Position numbers and translations under genes: made by a program. The notes under the pieces are model-generated. The model was not told where the DNA came from. It made no database searches and saw nothing but the letters and a program-made list of their open reading frames with translations. Shown here in pieces: positions 44,738 to 56,600 of a stretch of 64,000 bases of DNA (its first letter is position 1; each line of letters opens with the position of its first letter). This DNA is from Eutypella sp. D-1. Its lineage: Eukaryota; Ascomycota; Sordariomycetes; Xylariales; Diatrypaceae. Location of the stretch: contig JAJTTP010000013.1 of the NCBI GenBank assembly GCA_023313575.1, positions 1,178,001 to 1,242,000 of the forward strand, written 5' to 3'.

Positions 44738-46715
44738 CTACAACATGGACCTTTCCGTCGAAGACGTTGAACCCTGTCGAAGCGTTAGTTAGTATGTAGC
44801 AATGGAGTCGTAATAAAGAGCATTCTCCTCAAGTCAGGTCAGAGGGACAAGGGTGACAAGAATAGCGTGGACTGGATGGACAAAGGAAAGAGTTATGGGA
44901 GGGTTGAGCAGGGAAGACACGTACCTTTCCCGTCGCTTCTGATGTCCCTAGCACCTCCTCCGCCATAGCGATACCCGCCGCCCGGCCGGAGAAAATGCAG
45001 CCGCCGACAAAGGTGCCCTCGAGGGAGCTGTACCCGTGGACGCCGCCGCCCCCGAAACCCGCTGCCTCGCCCGCAGCGTAGAGGCCCGGGAAGCGCTCCT
45101 CGCCGCCACCACCGCCCTCGACGGGTCGGATCACGTTACTCCGCAAGTCCGTCTCGATGCCGCCGAGCGTCTTGCGTGTGAGCAGATTCATGCGGACGGC
45201 GATCAGGGGCCCGTAGGCCGGGTCGAGCAGGCGATGCGGCGCCGCCACCCGCGAGATCCGGTCCGGCCAGTACCCCCGCGCGTTGCGGATTAGCATCGCC
45301 TGCGCGTCCTTGGAGTACTTGTTGACGACCTGCGCATCGCGCGCCTCCACCACCTCCCGGACGCGCGCGGGGTCGAGCCGCGGCGCCGCCACCGTGTCCT
45401 CGCCCTCGCCCGGGTACTCCCGCGCTGCCAGCTCGTTCATGCCGGCCACCAGGTCCTCGAGGTTGTCGCGGATCACGAAGTCTGCGCCGTGCTCCTGGAA
45501 CCGCTGCACGGGAACGGTGCCGTTGCGCCCGAGCACCCGCGTCGTCAGCAGCTGCCAGAGACTCTTGTTGGTGAGGTCGGGGTTCTGCTCGGACCCGGAG
45601 AGTGCGAACTCGCGCGCGATGATCGTCTTGGTGAGCACGAACCATGTGTACTCGTAGCCCGTGGCGCAGATGTGCTTGAGCGTGGCTAGGGTGTCGGATC
45701 CGGGGTACAGGAAGGGCGGCAGGCGCTTGCCCGTGGCGTCGAGCCAGAGCGAGGACGGCGCCGGCAGCACCCGAATCCCGTGGCTCGGCCATATCGGGTC
45801 CCAGTTGGCCAGGCCCTCGGTGTAATGCCACATACGATCGCGATTGACGACACTGGCGCCGGCGCGCTCGGCGATGTCGATCATGCGACCGTCTACATGT
45901 GCCGGCACGCCAATCACGAAGCGCTGCGGTACCCGGGGGCCCAGCCGATCGGTGGGCCACGCCGCCTTCACTGCGTCCGGGTTACCGCCGATTCCTCCCG
46001 AGGAAACCAGGACGGCGCTCCCGCGGATCTCGAAATCGCTCACCTCGACCCGCGAGGACTTGACGCCGCGTTCCGCGTTGTCCTCCTGGAGCACCTTACC
46101 CCGCACGCCGACGGCGCGCCCAGTCCCCTCCTCCACGATCAGTTCGTCGACGCGGTGTCGGAACTTGAACTCCACCAGTCCCCGCCGTGCGGCGTCCTGG
46201 ACGGGGTCGACAAAGGCGCGCACGACCTGGGGGCCGGTGCCCCAGGTGAGGTGAAAGCGCGGGACGGAATTTCCGTGGCCGTCTGCGGTGCCGTCGCCCC
46301 TCTCGGCCCAACCAACATTCTTCATAAAAGTGATACCCCTAGCCTTGACATAGGCCTCCATTCCATCAGGGCCGTGGTTGGCGGCAAAGTCGACGAAGGC
46401 ATCGGCCCAGCGGCGGGGCCAGCGGTCCTCGCCATCGAGGCGGTCGAAGCGGGCCGAACCCAGCCAGTCGCGCCGCGCCAGTTCCCGCGAGTCCCGGATC
46501 CCGCATCGCCGCTGCTCCGCCGAGTCCACGCAGAAAATGCCCCCTAGCGACCAGAATGCCTGGCCCCCCAGGTTCTTCTCGTTCTCCTGGTCCACGATGA
46601 CCGCCCGCACACCCCGCTGCGTCGCCTCGAAAGCCGCCACTAACCCTGCGAGCCCCCCGCCCACGATAATCACGGGATCGACATTGCCTGCCGCCTTTGT
46701 CTTCTTCGAAGGCAT
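44738..46715 (-). CDS. FAD-binding dehydrogenase, fumarate-reductase/3-ketosteroid dehydrogenase-like
   Basis: The main exon (44925-46715) encodes a flavoprotein starting MPSKKTKAAGNVDPVIIVGGG (quoted to the dinucleotide-binding glycines; GLAGL follows). Other segments are NLGGQAFWSLGGIF, VLVSSGGIGGNPDAV, LLTRKTLGGIETDL and FPGLYAAGEAAGFGGGGVHG. This is the layout of the bacterial-type putative FAD-binding dehydrogenases related to KstD and the fumarate reductase flavoprotein. The substrate is unknown. The frame can read on to a stop at 44829, but an intron 44774-44924 with a GTACGT donor, a perfect TACTAAC branch site and a CAG acceptor gives a short last exon (44738-44773) ending GSTSSTERSML, 608 residues in total. 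The Ser-Met-Leu end is a weak PTS1-like tripeptide. Very high G+C. Confidence 0.82.
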
Positions 46716-48151
46716 AGTTCGGCTTAGTCGGTTATTATTGTTGTTGTTGTTGTTTTTGCTGCTGTAGTCTTGTAGTTATGAAGCAGTCGAGACTGACTGC
46801 TGTCCAGGTAAGAGAGAATAAGTAGTAAAGCACCTTTCCAGGTGTGTAGATGGTAGATACAAGGCAAGAACGTATGATGTTGTTTACTATACACTTAAGT
46901 AGGTAGCTATGTATTACTACTGCGGGTGTCGTGGGTTAGTGGGACTTCTTGGCGGCTAGTCCGGAGGACACTTCAGTGTGGGGCCGTCAGCGTCTCCCAT
47001 GTGAATATGCCCCCTCCCTATTCCGACTTACACCGTACTCAACCCCTAAGAATACGATCATAAGTTTTATTCTTGAAACCCCGGGAAGTTCCTGTGATGC
47101 TGGAACTCGTCATTCCAGGTCACACCCAATTTCCTGGACACATAAAAAAGCTTACCGTGCGTGCTGAATTGGCAACGAAGGTGACCAAAAAAAAGCCAGC
47201 CAAACTAGCCCACCACGCTAAAGTTCCGGGGTAACTTGATTATGGATATTATATCTGGGGTTGAAAGGGCGCTAACGAATCATTCTCGGATATCACTTGG
47301 ACAGCTGGGCCTCGGCTCTTGCTCGAAATGATCGGTGGCTGGATCTCCAAAAACCTGATGATGTGGTCGGTACGGTAGAAACCTACATAGGCCGAGCGAG
47401 CGGCTCAACCTAACTGCAACTCGGGATGGAACGCTACATAGCGCCTCCTAAAAGGTTAGGCAAGATATGCTTGTCTCACCGAATACCGCACTCTACCAAC
47501 TAGAATGGGGTTGATGAATATTTATATGTACACATGTGTTAACTTAGGTTGGGGGAGCTGCCTGTTGTGACTTGACAGTAACAGGTGATCGGGACCCGTG
47601 TTGAACCCCGTGCAATGCAAATATTGATATAGCCTATGGAATCAAGACAATCCAATCGGATCATCCCATGAATTGAAGTGCCCCCAGATGACAGGCACGC
47701 TACACGGAGATGCTTTGGTTGCCACAGTGATAGAAAAAGGAAAGAAAAGGGGGGAAAACATATTTTCTATGCAACAGATTGTTCAGCAGTAGCATACTTC
47801 TATCTGCCTATTATTTTCCCTCGGTTACAAATCATTTCACAATGGCACTGAACCACTGTTGGCTATAAAATTAGTTACATATCTTTGCATTTCGATGGCC
47901 TGCTTTCGCACTATAAACCCGGATAGCTATCTATCGCGTGACGCGGATGGACAAAAAACAATGCATTCTATAATGCTTATATACGGGAAAGGTGACTTCG
48001 CAAAGATGAAAGAATGCGCACATATGAGGCTCGAGGACAGGCTCGAGGACACGGGGGCCGCGTGTCATCCATCCATCAGCACAACGCAGCAGGTTTCCAT
48101 CTTGCCTCCCCGCGCATCTCCTTTTCTCTTTGCGATGCGGCATGGCCTGGC
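46716..48151. other. Intergenic
   Basis: It contains a GTT trinucleotide run just upstream of the dehydrogenase start (about 46737-46755) and AT-leaning sequence. No gene is recognised. Confidence 0.5.
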
Positions 48152-49705
48152 CTACAGGGAGGCGGTCTTGGCCTCGCGGGCGCGCTGCTCTTCTTCGAGA
48201 ATCTCCCTCTGGTACTGGGCAGCCTCGACCTCGGCCTTTACGCCCTTCTTGCGCTGGCGGGCCTCGTACAGGTCGCGGCTGCGCATGATACGCTGGACGA
48301 TGGTTCCGGCGTTGACGTCGGCGTACTCGTGCCGTCCCACCTCCCGGAAGATGCCCATCGCGCGCGGTGCCGTGTACGGGTCCGACTCCAGCGGGATGAA
48401 TGATGTTGGGCCATGGTATACCGCGTCCGGCACGCCCCAGGGCAACGCGCCGAGGTAAGCCCGCGTCGGTACGAAGGGGGCACCGAATACCACCGCATTG
48501 ATATACTGTGGCGGTGGGAAAAATAAGAAATTATGGTTAGTAGCTGGAGAAACAGAAAGATGGGAGATAGGCTAGATGTGTGCGCCGATGAATGGTGAGG
48601 GGAAACTTACCCTGCATTGCAGTACACAGAGTCCACGCTCGTAAATGTTCATGATTGGGTAGTTGACCCCCTTCCAGCGATTGATCACCTGATCGTCGTG
48701 GACGCCGGCGACGACGAAGACGGGGCCGTAATCCTCGCCCTTGCCCCGACGCTCATCAACATTCTGCTGATCATACCAGCCTTCATCCCGGGCGAGCTTC
48801 TCCTCGGCTTCGGCCACCCGTCGCAGGAACTCGATGTGACCGCTAGAAAACAGGTCGAAGCCGCCGTCGACGTAGACAACGCGCTGACCTGGCCTGGGTC
48901 CCGCAGTCTTCTGGAATGGATGGAAGGATCCGGCGACGTCCTTCGCCGCGGTGCCGGACCCGGCCTCGGCGGCGCCGCCCTCGTCACCGGCAGACCAGAA
49001 CCAGATGTCGGCGCCGGGCCGCTTACCGGACTCGTCGGAGGCGTACTGGCGCATACGCTCGGCCATGGCGTCGCCCCTGGCGCGCCTCTCGGGCGCGGTA
49101 CCCTCGCCCTCATCGCCAGCAATGGTGCGCTCGAGGGAGCGGATGAAGTGGGTGCGGGTACAGAGCAGCATGCGGCCGACAAGGTCGGTGGTGGAGATGC
49201 TAGGGGTCCGCTTAACGACCTTGAAGCGTCCCGCGGCCTTAACAAAGCGGTAGCAGTCCTCGCCGCTGCTGTCAGACGTGATGTCATCTCCGTGCACCAC
49301 GTACTTGCACCCGAAATGGCTGATGAAGGATAGCTGCGTGACGTAGGGCGCGTAGGGCACGGATCTCGTGACCCAGCGACAGGCATCCACCGCGGCGATT
49401 CTTCATTTCAGGCCAAAATAGTCAGTTGATCAATCGGACCCGTTTTAATCAAAAATAGGGGCTAGAGGAGAAAAGAGTGACCACACATACCGTTCTTGCA
49501 GGTTCATGACCGTCGGGCCTTTGTTCTCGAGAATCGCCTCATCTGAGTGAATTCCCACGTACAGCTCGGTGCCCAGCTGGCGCGCCTGTAACATGGCGCC
49601 GGCGTGACCGTGATGGAAGAAGTCCCAGCAGCCGTCGACCCAGATGCGGTCTTCTAGGATCTCCGGGGCGGGAGGGCCCGAGAGGACCTCTTCTTCGGAG
49701 CTCAT
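48152..49705 (-). CDS. ect1: Ethanolamine-phosphate cytidylyltransferase
   Basis: Three exons (49491-49705, 48611-49400, 48152-48505) give 452 residues. The enzyme makes CDP-ethanolamine from CTP and phosphoethanolamine, the control step of the Kennedy route to phosphatidylethanolamine. The first cytidylyltransferase domain has VDGCWDFFHHGHAGAM (HxGH intact), VGIHSDEAI, KYVVHGDDIT and the RTPSISTTDLVGRML helix-capping motif. The second domain has VVYVDGGFDLFSSGHIEFLR, where the HxGH first histidine is Ser (SSGH), then VVAGVHDDQVINRWKG and CRYINAVVFGAPF. Two domains in tandem distinguish it from choline-phosphate cytidylyltransferase. A Lys/Glu-rich helix ends the protein. The linker between the domains is extended (DEGEGTAPERRARGD and GGAAEAGSGTAAKD). 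Confidence 0.95.
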
Positions 49706-50619
49706 GTCTGTTGTTGGCGGACGTAATCTGTAGGACTATTTCCCAGGAGGGATTGAACTGATCTGGCAGTAGAAAGGGGTTGATTCAGGATCGTGGTGTG
49801 CTTGTAATCAAGCTGAATAGTCCTCATCTCCTAAGGTTGAACAGTAAGGGTTAATAAATCAGTCTATGTAGGTACCTGCAACTGGGTAGGTACGCAGAAG
49901 TAATGACGGGCCTTCACATGCCAAGTGCCATTTACAGTGTCGAGGAATTAAAATACACATTATTTATCGGCCAAATCTCAGTTAATTTTGACCGAATAGG
50001 TCTACTAGGGGGTACTTTCACACTGTGTTGGTAAATGTCATAAGTACCCCTCATCAGTATTGATACCCGTGCACCGTAGACACTACCACATTCCGCACCT
50101 TCCAGCTTTACATAGTACTTGTATGTACAAACACCGAAGCTCGACATAATAAGTAAATTGGCTTGTCCGGCTTCGAGCTTGCCTGTAATTGCAACATCCG
50201 TAATATGTAAATACTTAGTAACTAACAATCAGTACCAAATTCGTAATAACCATCCGCCGTCTATCGTCCATCGTCCACCGGTTACCTCCGGTTATCGTAG
50301 TGGTTAGTTACCCCGCTATCCTTCGCTTGATCGCTAAAGATCGCTAAAGCTCTTAGGCAGTCTGGTAGTTCGTTTTTCTAATCGACCCCTCTATCCAATC
50401 CCCTTCCCCCTTTTGCCCCAAGACGCCCTCTAACTCACCCGTCGTAACGTCACATGTGTGCTACTCGAACCATGAATATTGATATAATAATAGCTGCATG
50501 GTCTCAAGGACAAATCGGGCATCCCGCACGCTGCACATACATCTCAGCCGACAAGACGTAGTTGAACGTTCCAATATATATAATCGACCACGCAAAAAGA
50601 TAGGATAGCAACTACAAGG
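49706..50619. promoter_or_regulatory. Divergent promoter region, ect1 (-) / PhyH-type dioxygenase (+)
   Basis: A 0.9-kb AT-leaning interval between two divergent start codons. It contains GTACCTGCAACTGGGTAGGTAC near 49870-49892 and an ATATATAAT stretch about 45 bp before the plus-strand ATG. No gene is supported. Confidence 0.4.
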
Positions 50620-51642
50620 ATGTCCTCGGCGACAGCAGAAGCAAAAGTCTCGCCCCAGCATGGAGGCATCACCCCGGAGCAACTCGAGCAGTTCCACCGG
50701 GACGGGTACCTGGTGATCCCGGACGCGCTGCCGCCGACGACGGTGCGCGCGCTGCTCGACGAGACGCAGTCGCTGCTGGACTCGTTCTCGCTGGCGGACC
50801 ACCCCATGACGCGCTTCAGCACGGGCGAGAAGTCCGCCCACGTCGGCGACGACTACTTCCTGACGTCGGGCGACAAGGTGCGCTTCTTCTTCGAGGAGGA
50901 CGCCTTCGACCCGGCCACCGGCGCGCTCGCTAAGCCCAAAGCCCGCGCCATCAACAAGATCGGCCACTACCTGCACGCGCTATCGCCACCCTTCGCCGCC
51001 CTGCTCGACCCGGCCACCAACCCGGACCTGCTGGGCGCCTCCGCAACGGGCGGCAGCGTCGCCGCCGGGCACAAGGAGAGCCACCCCGCGGCCGTCGCCC
51101 GCGCCATCGGCTTCCGCGACCCCCGCGTCCTGCAGAGCATGGTCATCTGCAAGCAGCCCGAGATCGGCGGCGCCGTGCCCCCGCACCAGGACAGCACCTT
51201 CCTGTACACCGACTCCCCGAGCGCCGTCGGCTTCTGGTACGCCCTCGAGGACGCCACCGCCGAGAACGGCTGCCTGAGCTTCCTGCCGGGAAGCCACCGC
51301 TGGGCTCCCGTGCGCCAGCGCTTCGTGCGCGCCGCGGGCGGCGGCACCGGCTTCGAGGACAACAATGGTCCGCGCTTCCCCCCGGGTGACGAGTACGGGG
51401 AGACGGCCGCGAGCAGCACCGCAGAGGAGGAGCAGCGCGGGGAGTACAAGATGGGCGAGGTCAAGGCCGGCTCCCTGGTCCTGATCCACGGCAACACCCT
51501 GCACAAGAGCGAGAGGAACACGAGCGACAAGGGCCGCATCATCTATACCTTCCACGTCATCGAGGGCGAGGGAACTAAATACGACGAAAGGAACTGGCTG
51601 CAGCCGCCCGAGGAGGGGTTTACGAAGCTTTATCGAGAATAG
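50620..51642 (+). CDS. Phytanoyl-CoA dioxygenase (PhyH) family Fe(II)/2-oxoglutarate oxygenase
   Basis: A single exon of 340 residues. The N-terminal segment ITPEQLEQFHRDGYLVIPDA is the family hallmark. Iron ligands are visible as HQD (PPHQDSTFLY) and the distal His in LVLIHGNTLHKS. The 2-oxoglutarate-binding Arg is likely in KGRIIYTFHVIEG. FWYALEDATAENGCLSFLPG-SHRW is the conserved strand/turn. The family hydroxylates varied substrates (phytanoyl-CoA, fungal metabolites). Nothing here fixes the substrate. No PTS1 is present (ends KLYRE), so a peroxisomal location is not supported. The gene is G+C-rich with regular codon use and sits divergent from ect1. Confidence 0.92.
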   Translation: MSSATAEAKVSPQHGGITPEQLEQFHRDGYLVIPDALPPTTVRALLDETQSLLDSFSLADHPMTRFSTGEKSAHVGDDYFLTSGDKVRFFFEEDAFDPATGALAKPKARAINKIGHYLHALSPPFAALLDPATNPDLLGASATGGSVAAGHKESHPAAVARAIGFRDPRVLQSMVICKQPEIGGAVPPHQDSTFLYTDSPSAVGFWYALEDATAENGCLSFLPGSHRWAPVRQRFVRAAGGGTGFEDNNGPRFPPGDEYGETAASSTAEEEQRGEYKMGEVKAGSLVLIHGNTLHKSERNTSDKGRIIYTFHVIEGEGTKYDERNWLQPPEEGFTKLYRE

Positions 51643-53691
51643 GGGTTGCGTGACGATTAATTCGTGTTAAGCAATCTTGATAGCGCGAGCGTCCACTTCA
51701 CTTACAATTGGCAGACGTGAAGGGTACGCATCGACGGAATATTTTTATATCTTAAGCACGCTGTCCAAGCGAGTATATAACACGCCATTACGGCGGTAAA
51801 TCTATTACAGACATCTAAGCTTCCATCTATATATGAATAACGTCGCCCATCAAACGTCACGATCTACCCATTCAAGCATATCGAAGAACTAGCGCAGTCG
51901 TAGGCAACCACAACTGTTCCTATAATCCCACCCTCCCCTTTCCTTTCTAAATCAAGGTTACGTAAGTTTCCATTACGGATTCTGTACCCTATCATATAAA
52001 ATCGCAAGTCCCAATCAACTTCCGAGATTCACACTTTCTCCAGTACATTACATCCGCGTAGAATCATCGGCCTCTCACATTATAATAAAGACATACATAG
52101 ATACGTGACATAGTCTGGCGGAAGTGATGTCCCTCCCTTCAGCCTCCTATACCCGCCCCAGCAGGATTCACAGGTATTCTCCGTCTTAGCATGGTCGGCG
52201 TTTTTAACATTCATTATTCCGAAAGCATACGATCACCTCATCTCCTTAAGAAAAGGGAGGCTACTGCATCATCTCAGGCCCCGGGCCAGATGAACGTGGG
52301 GGGCCGGCCATCTACGCGCAGCTGGCCGGCTACTATCTACGTGCCAGTTGGGACCAGCCATGCCCACAGCAGCAACCTTGATCGTTGCACGCGACCAGCA
52401 AGTCTTCTAGCACGATATAGTTAAAATAATAATAATAATGATAATAAAAAGAAGCATCGTAGAAATGATGAAAAGCAGTCTCTGTTCTGTATTTCGGTGT
52501 CCGTTCTGGCCGACTTTCCTTTCCTTCCCCCTCGGTCGTAAAAAAACAAAAAGAGAAACAAGAAAATGCAAGCCCTAACGAGAAGAACGGAAAAGAAAGA
52601 AAAAACAAAGAAAGAAAAGCACCGGTCCAACTCCTCCCAAACTCAACGTGCTTCGTCCACCCTTCTCAACCCCCTTAGCCACTGATATACTTCGGTCCGC
52701 ACTTCCCTCGACTTATCGGTATGTATCGGTAGTCGGCAGCTACAAGAGCCGGGAAGGAGGCGAGGGGAGGGCGGGGGTAACTGATAATTATGTAGAGCCG
52801 TGCAGGGAAGAGGCGTAACATCACCTTGTCATGCCCGGCTTCCTTTTATCACCCTGCGGCTATTTTGCACTCCCTCCTTTTCACGTGTTTGTGTGTGTGT
52901 GTGTGTACGCATTCTTATGTGCTTTTGTTTTTGTTTTGGTATTTGTTTTCATCCCGCGAGAACCCAGAACTTCCCCGCCCCGTATGTCTGTGAGATCCAT
53001 ACGCACGTCATATATGTATCCACGTTCTGGAGGTCATACTTAATTGCTGGTTGCGTGTGTGTGTGCACGGGGAAAAAAACGTATCGGGTGTATAAGTAGT
53101 ACGCAGTATACGGCTTCTGAATGGAATTAAAAATTGCATAAAGGGTAAAAGGAAGAACGAAGAAGAGGAAGTGCTGCGACTAAAAATCGACATGAACTCC
53201 GGACGAGCACGAAGTATTGTCCTAGGCCGCAGGCAACAAGCGTGAAAGGATGTCGGCAGGGGGGGAGGGGGGAAGAGGCCGGATCGTAAAACAGTACCGA
53301 AGGGAGTCGGTATTTTTTGGTAGAAATCAGAAACTGAGAACTCCGCGAAAAATCCATATGTAAACGAGTATGCATAAGGCGGGGGAACGCGAAAAGTCGT
53401 AGCGTTCATAATGTTTTGTAATATACAGAGAGGGCACAGACGGTTACCGAAAAAGAAAATGGCCACTGGGGGAGATGGGGGGAGGGGGGGAGGGAGATTA
53501 CGGTGCTAGGACCCGACGCAGATGAGGTCGTCGGTCCATATCTATTCGTCGTATGTCGAGGTTATGTGCGTCCCGAAGTCGTGGTCTCGTACAGCAGTGT
53601 CGGTAGGGAGGGATGATGTGGTCGAAAACGGGGGGTTGATAGGAATTCAGAGACAGGGGAGTTAACGGGAGACTCCGGGTCTGGCCGACCC
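51643..53691. other. Convergent intergenic region
   Basis: About 2 kb between the dioxygenase and hrp1 3' ends. It holds an AAT/ATA patch (52420-52450), A-rich strings (52540-52620), GT runs (about 52890-52910 and 53055-53066) and G-rich runs near 53260-53275 and 53470-53495. Short open frames here are translations of these repeats. No gene. Confidence 0.5.
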
Positions 53692-56600
53692 CTAGCGACC
53701 GTAAGGATGGAATCCACGGTTGCCTCCCCGGCCGCCGCCCCGGTAGTTGGCGCCAGGTTTACCGGCATTCTTCGGGCCCGTCGGCGCGTTAGCAGGCGGC
53801 GCCAAGCTCGGGTCCGCAGGCGCCGGGCTGCCGTGGTGGTGGCCACGGTTCCGGTGGAAGCCGCCACGGCCGCCGCCGCCGCCACCGCCACCCTGGTTGA
53901 AGTTCGGGGGCTGCGGCACGTCATCGTACATGCCCTCCCACGAGGTCGGGTCGCCCCCACCTCCCATGCCGGCAGCGGGGCCACCGCCGCCGTATCCCTG
54001 GTTGAAACCGCCGCCCCGGCCACCGCGCCGGCCGCCCCCACGCTGATTGAACATCTGTTGCTGGTTGTAGTTGTTGAAGCCCTGCTGGCCTCCGTCGCCT
54101 TGCTCGCCGCCCTGGCCTTGGCCGCCTCCATTGGCCATCATCTGTTGTTGCATCTGTTGCTGCATCTGTTGGAGCATCTGCGGGTTCATGTTCGCCATGG
54201 CCGCCGCCATCTGGCTGTTCTGGGCGCCGCCCTGGGCACCACCGCCCTGGCCCATCTGCTGCTGCATCTGTTGCATCTGCAGCATCTGCACCATCGCGGG
54301 GTTCATGCCGTTCATGCCCATGCCGCGGTTCATGGCCATCTGCTGCTGCACCATGCCCATGTACTGCTGCATCCGCTGCAGGTACTGCGCCATGACCTGC
54401 GGCGTCATGCCGCCCTGGCCCATCTGGCTGGCCATCTGGTTCTGGCTGCTGCCGCCCTGGTCCTCGGAGCCGCCCTTGCGGAACTTGCCGCGCCGCTGGT
54501 TCTCTTCCTCCTCGCGCATGTTACCTCTCGGCTGCGCCTTCTTGACCTCGATCGGCTTGCCGTGGATCTCGAGATGGGTGCTCAGGCACGCGTCCACGCC
54601 GGCCTCGCTCTCGAAGGTGACGAACCCGAAGCCGCGGGGTCGGCCGGTGTCTTTGTCCATCATGAGGGTAGCGTCCACTACCCGGCCGAACTGGGCGAAG
54701 TAGTCCTTAAACTCTTGCTCCGTGGTGTCCTGGCTGACGCCGCCGACGAAGATCTTGCTGGTCTTCTCCTGCTCATCTCGCGGTATCGCTCTCTTGGGGT
54801 CGATCTACATAGAAGGCACGATGGGATTAACGTGGTTAGTACGGGTAAAGGAAAAGGTTAAGTAGGAGATTATATATAGGATGGATAACGTACGATTTTA
54901 CCATCGAGGAAATGTTCTTTCACCATGACGATGTTTACGCACTTCGGGTCCTTAAATGTGAGGAAACCAAAGCCGCGGGATCTACCCGTAGCACCATCTC
55001 TCATGACGGTACACTCCGTTACCTCGCCGAACTGGGTAAAGTAGTCGCGAAGAGATTCTAACGCATCGTATCAGTACACACCGTAAAGCATAAGAAAACC
55101 ATACGCGGTTCTAACTTACGATCCGTCGTCTCCCAATTCAAACCACCGATAAACATCTTCCTACAGCGTCAAAAGAATAGTCAGTAAAGAATCCGGTTTA
55201 CAATGCAATAGTATAAGAGCACGTCTCGATCAGAGTAAGATATCGCCCGAGAAGTGCCAAGTGTAGGTATGCTCCGGGTGTATGGATACTACTCGCTTGG
55301 CCCAAGCAGACATAAATATGTGCTTTCGCGCGCAGGGGGGGATGTCACAGGGGTGCGGTATCATGATATAGGTAAGCAGGATGTAGATGCAAGTATGCTT
55401 GCTGGAAGGCTTTCCCCGGACCTTGAAGCTTTATTCTCCTCTTCTGGGCGCCTGATGGCAGCCGCCGAGATTCCCACAAAAGGATCAATCCGTGGACTGG
55501 AATGTATTTCCCCTTCCTTGGAGCTACCACTCTCCTCAGAAGGGGAAGGAATGTACTCCGCCGAATCATGATGCATATCCATGCTGGAATATTTTGCGTT
55601 ATAGTGGTTGGTGTATGCTTGTTGATGTATATTTTTGGGGAATATGGGATCAGTGTAGGTAGGAGTGAAGAAGATGTATGGGATAAAAGCTTGTTGGGCC
55701 AACTTGTCGAGTACGATCCGGAGAAGCCACAATTAGCACTATTCCGGGGAAAGGGCCATTTGTAGCTGCGATGCCAGAAAGGTTGTCGAATTTTCTTTTT
55801 CTTTTCTTGTTTGGCTGTATCTTTGCTATCGTCAAGCTAGCTCATGGGCCTCGAGCGCTATTCGCTGCTAATCTTGTTACAGCCCCCCGAAAGCAGTATT
55901 CTCGCCGGTATATAATGGCCTATCTTAGCTGAAGGCTACGGAAGGTAGATGCGTGCTCTCCAACTGACTATGGTCGACTGCTTATCGTTGGTGTTCAGGT
56001 AGATTGTGTGAACGTAATCCTCCACTGTGCTCAGCTCTCACGTCTCATCTGAACCTCGCCTCGTCACCCTCTCCCTTTTTCTTGTCTCTTCCCACCCTGA
56101 CAAGCAGGGGACGATTTGGCCCAAGCCGGGGGAACATCGGCCGACATGGTGATAGAGCATTCCGACACGAACATACCCTCTTGTGCCAGGGCAAGGTAGA
56201 AAGCCAGAGTGTACGTATCCTCTTCAATGGAGTCTATTCGGCCAATGATCCAGGACCACAGCAAGTCTCCCCGCACCTACCACAAAGCAGGGGTAGGGGC
56301 AAGATATTCACAATCCTCGCCTTCTACAACCAAACCCAGATCGACCCGGGCAGGGGTCAAGGGGAAAAGAGGTTGCCTCGATGTGAGGCATGAGGTCTGA
56401 TATAATAATGCATGATACTAAGGGACTAAAATCAATCAATTACTTACCCATCTTCCTTGGCACTTGAACCACGACCAGACTGGTGGTATGCTGGAGCAGA
56501 ATCATCATGTTGTTGTTGTTGAGGGGGCGGCGGAACGGGAGTGTTGCCAGAGTCATTTCCGAGGTTAAAGTCGACGTCATCATCATCATCGTAAGTATCC

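Noticed and set aside
44829..44924. Read-through C-terminus of the FAD dehydrogenase (Pro/Ser/Cys-rich tail)
   Set aside because: A GTACGT donor, TACTAAC branch and CAG acceptor better explain this stretch as intron. The tail has no family counterpart. Kept as a lesser alternative.
45136..45960. Long alternative frames over the FAD dehydrogenase (274 codons minus; 45780-46547 plus)
   Set aside because: Shadow frames of a very G+C-rich gene. The 628-codon flavoprotein frame carries all family motifs.
48617..49333. 238-codon plus-strand frame opposite ect1
   Set aside because: Antisense shadow of the second ect1 exon, whose minus-strand reading has both cytidylyltransferase domains.
53707..54861. 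384-codon plus-strand frame opposite hrp1
   Set aside because: His/Leu/Ala-rich antisense of the Met/Gln/Gly repeats and RRM2. It also crosses the hrp1 splice site without effect.
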